64,000 nt of DNA from assembly GCA_003665825.1 (NCBI GenBank), contig QPFY01000012.1, positions 310,001 to 374,000 on the forward strand, given 5' to 3'. A model generated the notes under the pieces. The model worked only from the letters and a program-made list of their open reading frames with translations. It had not been told where the DNA came from and did not search any database. The position numbers were made by a program, and so were the translations under genes. The first letter of the stretch is position 1; each line of letters opens with the position of its first letter. Source of the stretch: Microbotryum silenes-acaulis (taxonomy: Eukaryota > Basidiomycota > Microbotryomycetes > Microbotryales > Microbotryaceae). This document shows, in pieces, positions 10,798-21,194 of this stretch.

Positions 10798-12108
10798 ATG
10801 CCTCCCAAAGCCGATCTCAACAAGGCCGGCGTCGAGACCTCTGACTTTCCTATACTCTGTCAGTTCAAGCCTGGCTACGATTCAGGTAGACCTTTGTGGA
10901 GTATGCTGACCTTTTAAACGTGCTACTCGACAGGCGAGACATGCTTGGGGCCTAATCCGTAGGTCGAGTGACCACCCTACGCCTCGCCTCGCCTCGCCAC
11001 CGGCACAGCTTTCCTGCAACATCCGAGTCACCGTAGGAATCCAACTCACCGTTCTCTCCTACATTCTTCATCCCACAGCTACGTGCGCATGTCGAAACAA
11101 CCACTCGGAGCAGAATGCAAGATCTGTACTCGCCCCTTCACCATCTTCCGCTGGCTGCCCGGCGTCGGCATGCGCTACAAGAAGACCGAGATCTGTCAAA
11201 CCTGCGCCAAGGCCAAGAACGTCTGTCAGACCTGTTTGCTCGATCTGCAGTTCGGTCTACCGACGCAGGTCAGGGACACGGCCTTGAGGATGAAGAACCA
11301 GGCGCCGACGAGCGCGATCAATCGAGAGTATCATGCCCAGAATCGTCAGTCTCCGCAGCGCCAGCTTGTGTGCGGAGCGGACACGTACTGATAATAAACG
11401 CTCTGTCCTTCCGAACACCACAGTCGAAAGCGCAATGGAAGGTGGTGCAGCAAGGGGAGCGATCAACTTTGGCAAAGCCGATAGCGCCGGCAAGGAGCTG
11501 CTCAAACGTCTCGCCCGCAAGGACCCCGAATACAAACGCAACCGACCGCACATCTGTTCGTTCTACGCCAAGGGGGCTTGTAACCGAGGCGACGAGTGCC
11601 CGTATCGCCATGAGCTGCCGGTCGAGAATGAGCTCAGTCATCAGAATATCAAGGATCGATGTGAGTTTTCGTGATGATGGGCACCGGCCACGGCGGACGG
11701 GGCAGCAACTCTCAGCAGTTCTTATGCGGCATGATTTCTGACTCCTACCTGTCTTCTGACATCACAGACCACGGTACGAACGATCCCGTCGCGCGCAAGA
11801 TCATGGCCCGGAACGCCGTCGACTCGGGCCTCGCCCCACCTGCCGACGAATCCATCACATCCCTCTTCCTGACCCAACTTCCCCCAACCGCAACCGAAGA
11901 ACACATTCGCGCTTATTACGCAGGGGAAGGAGCGGCCCTCAAGTCCGTTGTGCTGGTCCCGGCGAGTAAAGTCGCTTTCGTGAATTTTAAAGACCGGAAA
12001 GGGGCCGAGGCCGCGGCGGCAAAGAGTAGTATGAAGGTTGTTATTGACGGCAAGGAGGTCAAAGTCTCGTGGGGGAGGGCGAGGTCGAAGAAGGATGTGA
12101 ACGCTTGA
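10798..12108 (+). CDS. SLT11: Pre-mRNA splicing factor Slt11/Ecm2 (RBM22 orthologue)
   Basis: Component of the activated spliceosome that contacts U6 snRNA. Five exons: 10798-10858, a 25-nt exon 10934-10958, 11079-11344, 11424-11660 and 11768-12108. The N-terminus has the family signature [18 protein letters not shown], then [16 protein letters not shown] and [18 protein letters not shown], Cys-rich zinc sites conserved with human RBM22. Next is a CCCH zinc finger ([20 protein letters not shown], then YRHE) and a C-terminal RRM ([20 protein letters not shown] ... VAFVNFKDR ... VSWGRARS). The protein ends soon after the RRM, shorter than vertebrate RBM22, which has a Pro-rich tail. Confidence 0.95.
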
Positions 12109-12468
12109 GAGTACGACCGAGGGAAGGTGAGGGCTTGTTCTTGAGAAGGAGGATGGAAAGTGGGGGTGCGAGTTGTAGTATCCCGGAAAATACCACAGTG
12201 ATGCACTTGTACGAACGATCGGGCGCACTTGGTTCTGTGACTTTCCAATACAGAGAGACGTGGGAAGTACACCAGGGTTTACCATTTGAAGGAGGTTGCA
12301 GATGCTGAGTGCTCCAGAGTTTCCCAGAGTTTCCCCATGTCTCCCCACCCCACACTTCACCGGCTTCACCGACGAACGCGCGCGAGCTCACGTGCACTCC
12401 GATCTGTCTCTATCTCTCTCTCTCTCTCTTCCTCTTCCTCTTCCGCACCAACTCGCACCCCACTACAA
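12109..12468. other. Intergenic region between SLT11 and the gene at 12469
   Basis: Ends in a CT-rich tract (about 12405-12445) typical of fungal core promoters, just before the ATG at 12469. No gene is recognised. Confidence 0.5.
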
Positions 12469-14604
12469 ATGATCGACATGGCTCAACCTCTAACTAATTC
12501 TCCGGTGACGGAAGAAGCGGTCATAGCCGGTACGTGTTCTCCACATCTCGTCTCGGAGGCAGGCACTCAACGTCCCCACGCAATTGAAGGCGGCTGTGCA
12601 ATCGGATCCATCTCCTCTGCCTAGCATGAAACAGGCTCCTGAACCTGCCTCTATGCGTTGACAGGGTTTCATTCCATCATGAAAGATTCCTTGGCTCAAG
12701 CGAAGGGCGAGGGTCTGTTGGATGATAAAGAGTTGTCCAGTGGTGGTGAGTTCTGGGCGATGACGATAGGGTATGAGCGCGCAAGTGGGGGGCCGCACGT
12801 GACCTTCAAGCTGGAAGCTGGCTTGGAGGGATACGTGGCCCTCCGTCTCTGGGCGTACTGACTGATGATTGGTTTGTTTGGGTCCATACTGGGCTTCAGA
12901 CGTCGACATCCGAATCGCCGGCCCAGGACTGGCCTTGTTCTTCTCCGCTTTAGGAGCCACCCCCGGACCGAGCATCTCGGCTCCTGATGGTTCGTTCACG
13001 CTCACGAATGAAAACTGTCCTCGTAAGTGATCCTCACACCGTCAAATTTCACTCAGAATCAAGCTGAACTTCCATCCCCCTGTATCATCAGCCTTCTTCC
13101 TCTCCTTCTTCCGTCTCTGGCAAGCTTCCGTCTCTTCGATCCGCCGACTACCATTGGAAGCACGCCATGATCTGGCACTCTTACTTTGCTCCAAGGAGCC
13201 GCTGCAGTCTGTACTGAGGCGGGACGTCGTCAAGTTGGCGGGGGATTTGAAGGCTGTCGCGTTGGAGATCGCTCAGGTTCGTTCATTGCGGTAGAGGGTG
13301 TGAAAACCCTTTTCACGGGGCTCAGAGTTCTGAGTGGTGTGACTAACTTATTGGCAGAGGCTTGGGCCGCGTGCAGAGAGGCACCTTCCAGCAACGGTGG
13401 GTGTATCTGAGAGATATGAGAACAGTCCATTATACCCCCTATCTCACCTGAAGTCTCTTCCCTCTTAGCTTCCAAGCCGACATTCAATTCGCCCTCGAAG
13501 CGCGCGTGCGCAGCCATCCCAACGACGTCAAGATTTCTTCGGGGCCATCTGAATCTACTGCCTCGGAAGAGGGAGCTCCACCACCTCGATATGAAGCTAT
13601 GGCGTCGAATCAGCCTGGGCCGCTGCTTGGGTTCGCGGAAACGGCACGGAGAGGGAGTGATGCGGATCATCGAGGCTCGAGCTCCGGAGGGATGGTGGGA
13701 CACGAGACCTCGGATGCGGCGATGATGGAGAATTTGAAAGTTATACGAGAGACACTGTATTCAGGTACACCCATATCTACCGTGGGAACAGGGTTCTTCA
13801 AGTGCTTCCCGCCACTGACTGGGTTTCCTCCCCCCGCCTTTCTTATGCCACTCCAGCTCTCGCCGACGTCCTTGTATCCTCCACCTCACTCCGTTCGCTT
13901 GCCTCCCGAGGCCCGGAATGGCAATCTAGGCTTTTCTTCGCTTCCAGTTGTCTTGCCATCCTAGAAGTCGCTTTGACACGCGTCGATGATGAGGGTGTTC
14001 GGACCGTCAATTTAGGAAGTGGGAGACGCTCGGTTATTGAGGCGAGCGATACGCCTCGTGAGTTGAGAGTTAACCTGCACACGCTGTACAAACTCGTCTG
14101 ACTTAATCACATCTGATCATGTACATTCATTTCTTTCTCGGGGTATTGGAATCCCGAAGCCCATCTCCGACCCCTTTTCACCAAACTCCTTCAAGTCTCT
14201 CGAGTCGCCCGATCAACGATGCAACAAGATGACGTCCGAGCGATCCGAGAAGCCACCGACGACGTACCACCTTCGACGTCGCGGATCGATCGATTGAGGT
14301 ATAGGCTCGAGAATGGTGTTGAACATGAGACTGAAACTCGAGAAGGTGCGCGAGGGCAGGGTGCTGATGAGGAGGATGGTGCCGAGGGTTCTACAGTGGT
14401 GAAGCTCGCGAATGGAATCAATGAACTGGCTTTGGGTGGGTCAAGGCTCATTCTGCGTGACAAAGACACTCGTCGTTATTCGCATCCAGTGCTGAACTTC
14501 TGATCCATCTCGGGTTTGGTCCCGTAGCCATGGCCCGCTTACCCGAGTTCTCCGAACGACAGGCCGAGGTGTTCAAGATCGTTAGTGCGGTTCAGACGTT
14601 CTGA
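12469..14604 (+). CDS. Conserved-looking protein of unknown function, about ten exons
   Basis: I do not recognise this gene. A consistent model starts at ATG 12469 (MIDMAQPLTNSPVTEEAVIA) with first exons 12469-12529 and 12665-12745. It continues through DVDIRIAGPGLALFFSALGA, FFLSFFRLWQASVSSIRRLP, RRDVVKLAGDLKAVALEIAQ, then QQRFQADIQFALEARV, a disordered Ser/Pro segment, ALADVLVSSTSLRSLA, a hydrophobic helix LFFASSCLAILEVAL, and PHLRPLFTKLLQVSRVA. It ends MARLPEFSERQAEVFKIVSA before a TGA at 14602-14604. The consistent splice phases and alternating charged and hydrophobic helices argue for a real alpha-helical protein. No signal peptide or clear membrane span was seen. Exon limits in the second half are approximate. 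Confidence 0.6.
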
Positions 14605-16665
14605 GTGAAGGGAATGTGGTAGTTGTCGGGAGGTAAAAGCGCTTGGGGATGAGATGGAAGGCTTGTGAGAGTAAACGTCCCGGCAGGAGTAATCAAATTC
14701 CGTCATGACCGAGAGAAAGCTCGAAAAGTCGCGCGCGATACTAGACGGAAAAACACAGGGGTAGCTCTTGCTGCGAAGAGTGACGTCACTCGGGAAATTT
14801 GCTACGATCGGACGCCAGGGTACTGGACTACAATGGCGGTCATGTACGAAGGTGTTTTGGTATGATATAGCTCTACGGTCTCATTAATACTGTTGGCAAA
14901 GGAGCCTCATTCTTGCTACGAAAAAACAGGATCCATTGCGCCGCCGAGATACCTCGCGACTCTAGACGTCTTCGCCGAGCCTCCTCTTCTTCCTTCATTA
15001 CTGCGGCGAGCGCAAGCTGGACAATGTAGCCATGCAATGGGTTGATGGGAGGTGGTCTTTTCTTTCGGCCTCCGCAGCTACGCTCGCTTGACCCCGGCCC
15101 TTTCCGGCATGAAACCCGCCTGAGTTTGCAAATTCGTCCCATCTTGGGAATTTCACGGCCAAAGTGTCCACAAGTGCGTGGAAGTGAGCGCAATGTCTTT
15201 TCTTTTCCCTGCTTGATCGCCAAAAAGTCCACGTCTAATTCCTGCAGGCTGACAAGTCATCATCGGATATGAAAGGTGACGACGTCATCACGCTCGCAGC
15301 CGAAGTGATCGCCGCGGGATATCATCAACGTGGCTTCGGCTTCGCTCAAGGGTGATCGAGCGTACAAGTAGCGCGGCCGTTCGGACTTCGGACTTAATGA
15401 AAGGACCATGGTCCACCGACGGGTCCACCGCGCAGTTCGTAGTCTCTGGGACAATCCACAGGCGAGTGATTTTTCACAGCGGTCGCGGGGCTCTCCCAGG
15501 TACAGCAAGCCTGTCATTTTATTTTTTTAGCTAGGTCCGGCTTTATACTTTACGTGGGAGAGACGGAAATTCAACAACTTCGACAGACTTTTGGAACTCC
15601 AGAACCAGGACTCCGCAGGAACGTGCGCCGTGGTGCGGCGCAAGGTGCGACAAGTCAGGCAGCACCTACACTAAGTTTCGTCTCAGACTTCGGGATCACC
15701 CATGCTCATCAACAATGAAACCACTGGAGAGCTTGGGAACTGCGAAGAGGAAATCGCTGAGCTCAAACTCACCACTGAGCTCACCGACTGCCGACCTGTG
15801 CGACGGTGCGACTGAATGGGAGAATTCCTGTAGCGGGGCCGACCCAAGGTCTAGGCCTGATCGGCAAGGTGCGGATGACTCATCGGAACCGACGTTTGCC
15901 GTATGCCCTGTCATGACAGCACGTGGATCACGGTGATCCCACTTGCAGGCCTCTGAAAAGTCTCCGAGCTGGTCATGATTGCACATTTTGCTCACACCAA
16001 AATGTGGTGGCGACCGGCCTGAATCGGCGTTGACGTTGACGCGGACTCCGCATTGGTAGTAGCGACAGGTGACCCCACGTTGTGGCCCGCGGACTCTGTT
16101 GGTAGGTCTTGGGTGGAACCACTTTCACATGGGACCAGATTGATCAGCGTCAGATTCCACATGCTGTTCCGCTGAAGCTGCCGCTTAAATACCGAGAGTG
16201 GTTCAACGGTGCCAGAATTTTGGCGATAGGCAGCCAATGATCGGACCAACTCCCGCGGAGATGCAGTGCCACCCTTGTTTGTTTTGCTTGCTCACCGCTT
16301 GACCAAAATGCAACGAAGAAAACACTTCTTTAAGCACTTCACTTTGTGCAAAGAGAAGATTGCTCAGGGCTGCCAGTATGTGGCGGTAGCCACGGCCGCA
16401 TTGGCGATCGAGTCGTCAAAAGTGCTGAAACACATCGTAGCCGCGTCCGCGGATAAATCCGAGTCTGGATGATTGAGCTCCTCGAACCTCTTGCTCTGCC
16501 GAGAGCGCCGAACACCGGGCTCGCTTCCTTCTTACACCTGCCTTCAGTCTCTCCTCCGCGTCGTTGCGTCCCATTCGGACACTTGCAATCACGCGCCGCT
16601 CGGCTTCGCTCCACCACAAGGGGGCACTCCAACCTGACCTGTCTTCGACTGCAAGTGCTGCCGCC
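14605..16665. other. Two-kilobase region without a recognised gene
   Basis: Several short frames exist on both strands (for example near 14695-14860, 14875-15230 and 15700-15990), but none shows a family motif, consistent splice structure or transposon terminal repeats. A perfect CRE-type palindrome lies at 14778-14791. The right end is the promoter of the Zn2Cys6 gene. A decayed gene, a long leader or an unannotated ncRNA cannot be excluded. Confidence 0.45.
14778..14791. promoter_or_regulatory. Perfect 14-bp CRE-type palindrome GAGTGACGTCACTC
   Basis: The core TGACGTCA is the classical CRE/ATF bZIP site, and the palindrome extends three bases on each side. It lies 174 bp after the stop of the upstream gene. 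Occupancy and target are unknown. Confidence 0.45.
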
Positions 16666-19600
16666 ATGTCGACAACGTCGTCGGGCTCGACGGCGGCGCC
16701 TGAGCTCTCGGCGCGCAACGGCGATGGAAATGGCGGAGGCGTTGGCGGGGCTGCCGGGGGAAACGCGGCGATAGCTGCCACCGGCAACAGGCCAGCTGCA
16801 CCAAGCACCAGCAACAGCGTTGGGAGCACGAGCAGCAACAAACCCAACGACGCGAGCCAGCCCGAAGGGGCGCGAGGATGGTTCAATGACGCATCTGAGG
16901 AAGGCGCTGCATCGCCTGAATACGCTGCCGATAATAAACGTCGGCGCAAGCGAAGGGTTAGTTCTCTTCGACGCTCGAGTCTTGGTGGCGGCTCTGCGCA
17001 ATTCAGGCTCTCGCTAGCGAGGGGCGCGCGCCGGTCGGTTGTCGTATGTGTGTCTGTTTCGTGTGGCAAATGGCTAACGGGCGGCTTTTTTCCTATGATC
17101 CCTGCTTGGCGGTGCCTTGCTCGTCTTGGGCGATCTTGATTCGGCAAACTCCAATGTCTTGACATGCTCAGCCCGTCACCTGTGCCCGTGAGTCTGGTCG
17201 GTTTCAGCTTCTGGGCGGACTGGGCCCGATTAGTGGCACCCGAAGCTAATCACTGCTATCGAGGATCACTTTATAGAATGTCGTAAACGGCAAGTCGGAA
17301 CTCACCTTGACTTTAGGACTGCGCTGCATCTCTAGCCGGAAGGCATGCTTGACGGGGAGTAAAGCTAATCTCCGACATTTCTGACCGGCGTCGACAGCAA
17401 GCTCAAATGCGATCGCGGCTCACCATGTGGTGTAAGTCGAACCTCTCCCATCCAGATTTGGGCTCTCGAGCTCCTTTATACCTCGCGCGCGGGGAGCTCG
17501 CGTGTGCGCGTGCTCAGTCTTGCTCGATCATGCTTGGGTCATGCTACACGCATGATACAACAACTTTCTGGCCAAACCAGGTGCCCCCTTAATCTGAGCT
17601 CCACTGACCTCTGTTCTGTGGCTCCCCCCCGGTTCCCTGACATGCTTGCCCGCACCTATCTCGTTGATTCTGCGCCGCGCCACCCTCCGCACCGCCCTCG
17701 TCAACGCACGCTCTTCTTCGCGTTCCCATGTTACCCCGCATGGCCGTCACAATAGGCTTGCCGAGATCGGCAGGAAGGTCACCTGTGCGAATGGGAGGGG
17801 GCTGTTCGATTGCCGTGAGTTGACGGCGTTGCTGTGTGCGGAAGCTGAGCCGTTGGGCTCCCGCGGCCTCCGCTGGGCTCCGCTGACACGCTATTGTCCT
17901 CATGGCTTGCAGCAATCCAGCTTATACTCGAGATCAGGAAGCACATGATTTGAGGCATCAATTGGATAGGCTTGAGGGGCTGCTCAACATTCTGAGCGGG
18001 AGCGAGGGAGAGAAGCCGCGGGCCAATACCGAAGTCGCCGCTGCGCGTGCTCTCGGGATGCTGTCCGTACGTGTGACCCAGACCCCTTCTTGAGCGTCGA
18101 TCGGCGGTGACTCTTGTGTTTTGGAGTTGCTAATTCGATCCTGCTCGTTCGCATGCTTTACAGGGTATATCTAATGGCGGGAGTGCGGACAGTCGTGGGT
18201 CTGTGAACGGGGGTGTGGGGGCCGACGCGGTCGATCGGATCGCGCAGCTGTTGCCTGACCAGCACGAGGTACGCCCGCCTTCGGAAACGTCGCGCAAATC
18301 GGGTGGCATCGTATGCAGGATCACTGACAACTTCAAATCACCTTATTTGTAGCTCGATCTGGCCATCGAGCAATTCCTCTCCGACGTTGTACCCTTTCTG
18401 CCCATCTGCCACGCCCCTTCCTTCAGCGCGCGCTTGCGCCAATTCGACGATAAGAATGCACTCGAGGATCCTTCGCTCCTCGCTATCGTGCTGGGTATTC
18501 TTGGCTTATACTCTAATAGCCAATCTATCGAAGATGCATCACGGTCGAGGTTGTCCTCTTGTCGCGCTTTGCTGAATGGTGCGAAGACCGCCCTGAGGCT
18601 CGCAAAGTAAGCACTTCGCTCGCGATGGGCGAACCTGTCTAGCTTTCGCAGCTGCTGATACTTCGGCCGGCCGTACTTTCAGCTACGCTGTCGCTCCATC
18701 ACTCGACTCGCTACGAGCACAGTTGATCATTCATCATCACGAAATGTCGCAAGACTTGCCCGAGGCACCGTTCTCGCTCGATGCGATCATTAGGTCAGCG
18801 CAGGTGAGTCGATCGCTCTTTACTACTGTCATCATATCAGACGTTGAGTGCCCGTTCCGCTATGAAAATACCAGAACCTTGGTCTGGTAAGCCCCTTGCT
18901 CAAAATTTCAATTGACGCCGAACGACTCAACCCCCGGCGAAACCCTTGTTTGCCCCACAGCATTGCGATTCAACCTCCTACCGTCTGTTCAACTGCATCG
19001 AGCTGGAGGAGAGACGGCGCATCTGGCACTACATCATATCCGTCGACTGGGTGTGAGTTACGCGGGGTTACCTGACAATTCATCAGCCCGGCTGACCCGT
19101 CCATCCTGTTTCGCAGCAGCAATGGCGGGCGAACCTATACATGCAGTTCCTACCAATACGACACCCGATTTCCAGCCAATGCTTTTGACGTCGACATCAC
19201 CCACGATGCCGTAGGGCAACGCCCTTTCGGAGCCGCGACTCCGACGCTGTACATATCCCATCTCGCCCAGATCGCCTCCGCTTCGCGAACCATCACCGAA
19301 CGGATCTTTGCCGTTCACACGCCGTTGCCTGTGACGTGGCATGCGATCCTGCAGCTCAGCGAAGAGTTGAATCGGATTGAAGCGACATTTCCAGGGTCGT
19401 TCCTGCTCGAATGGAAGGGGGAGGTGGTTCGACCTTTGGACCCGCAGAGCGCGTCGCTCGATATGATTCGCATCAAGGTGCGCTTACAATTGCTCAGGCA
19501 GCACCTACGTCTCAACAGGTCATTGTGAGTTCGGTCTGCACTAGCGTGGGATCGCTGCCAAATCTGTGGTGCTAAGCCATTGCTCTCTTGCGGGCGTATC

Positions 19601-20441
19601 AGTTTGGTCCGGGGGTGCTCGGACCCTCGCTTCAAGGAAGGAAGCGCAAAATGTTGCTGGGCTGCGTGAGTGTCTTGTCACACGCTTCATTTATGCAATG
19701 TTTTGGACTGACCAATGGAATCCGCCCTTTCGTCTAGACACCAAATTTTGTCCATATTCAGAGGCTACGAGCAGCACCCGAAGCTCTCTTCTTCCGCCGA
19801 AGTCACCCATCACGCCTTGAACGCCATCCTCGTACTTGCCGTTGATCTATTGCGTACGTCACAATACTTCCACGTTGCGAATGCACAATTGATTTAGCTC
19901 ATCTGTACTTTTCGTTACGTCCCCACATTGTCCAGAGGACCCCGAGGGACCTGGCAACGATTTCACGAGGCGGCAGCTGACGGCCTCGATGGCGACCCTC
20001 GAAGGTCGACAAACGCACCCCGTACCCTTCGAGCTCCAACGTGAATGCATACGCGTCGCCTCCTACCTGATCCGCCAATCCTCTGGAGGACCCGAACGAT
20101 CACGCAAGCGCACGACCCCAGGAGGATTCCCCCGTGCCGCCGGTTCCGAACACCCTTCAACGCATTTGGCCCCCATGCTCTCAGGTCCTACTTTGATGCG
20201 AGGGATAGAAATGCCTTTTACGGTTCCGATGCCGTTGACGATCGCGTTGGATCCATTTGGGAGTCGAAGGGCGGCTTTGATGTCCCCTTTGAACCAGAAT
20301 GAGATGGCTGCGCTTTGGAATGGTTTAAGGCGCTGGAAGGGGATGTATGGACTTCCTGATCTCAGGGAGGTCGATGAATTGGTCAAGATCTCCATGGGTG
20401 GTCGGGCGTTTAGCGAAGGGATCGATTTATTACAATCCTGA
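16666..20441 (+). CDS. Zn2Cys6 fungal transcription factor with a fungal_trans middle domain
   Basis: Nuclear DNA-binding regulator. The N-terminus is Ser/Gly/Asn-rich, with a basic stretch NKRRRKRR before the zinc cluster. The cluster reads PVTCAQCRKRKLKCDRGSP then CGACRDRQEGHLCEW, a perfect C-x2-C-x6-C-x6-C-x2-C-x8-C array. It is assembled from exons 17172-17187 (16 nt), 17277-17289 (13 nt), 17398-17431 (34 nt) and 17756-17814. The intron 17290-17397 needs a GC donor (GCAAGT). A coiled coil follows (HDLRHQLDRLEGLLNILSG), then the fungal transcription factor domain (FLPICHAPSF, RLFNCIELEERRRIWHYIIS, SSYQYDTRFPANAFDVDI). The C-terminus ends EGIDLLQS. Target genes are unknown; the flavin monooxygenase lies convergent just downstream. 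Confidence 0.88.
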
Positions 20442-21194
20442 GCGACGAACACCTTCAATCATGGATGGCACGTTCCTTTTCACGGAGTCTCTCCATCAAG
20501 CTAATAATACAAAACAGCATACCCTCTGCAACGCAACCGCAACACCTCTCCCACCTTGTTTCGCTCGTTTCCGCACACTCCTCATCCAATATCTCTTCAA
20601 ATTGTAAGATTTATTAAAACACCAATTACACAGGAGCATTTGAATCTTTGTCAAAAAATTGTAGAAAACTCTTTTTCTGTGCCGCTTAGCAGCATGAATC
20701 AATGCAGAAACAGGAGTAGGCAATTGTGTTAACTGGTCACTTAACCAGCCCGTTGAAGTATGAACGGCAGTATCTTACGTTACTGAATCGGACTATATCA
20801 TCAAGTAAGGTGCATGTTAATAACTCAACTGTAAGTGTAACGGTGCACACACATAAGAAAATCAAATAAAAAAAATAAATCAAGAGTTGTAAAACTAAAT
20901 AAGGGCAAATATTTAGGGATACAGTTAGAGGGCGTACTCATTAACAATGCATGCTGTCAATATTAATACTTTAGAAGATTTTGGAGTGTATGACAATGAA
21001 CGACACTTATGGATTTCTTTGAACCCGAATAAAAGTCCTTCCAATATTGATAGCATTCTTCACCTACATATACGAACATGATCCCCCTGACCCATGCTGC
21101 ACGATCCGAAATCTTTGCCAAGAGAGAGGGAGGGAGGGATCTGACACTCCGGTCTCCGGGAGAAGGCGATCTATAAATAGCCCCAGCTCAACTC
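20442..21194. other. Convergent intergenic region containing an AT-rich island
   Basis: Lies between the 3' ends of the Zn2Cys6 gene and the flavin monooxygenase. From about 20590 to 21060 the base composition is strikingly AT-rich compared with all flanking DNA, with runs such as AAATAAAAAAAATAAAT near 20863-20880 and many TAA/TTA triplets in every frame. A small inverted repeat, CTGGT and ACCAG around a 6-nt loop, lies near 20733-20748. No gene, tRNA or transposon ends were recognised. Confidence 0.7.

Noticed and set aside
14605..16665. Transposon relic in the gene-poor stretch
   Set aside because: No terminal repeats, target duplications, or reverse transcriptase, integrase or transposase motifs were seen in any frame.
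20496..20723. 75-codon minus-strand frame in the AT-rich island
   Set aside because: It begins without an ATG and has no recognisable content; probably chance.
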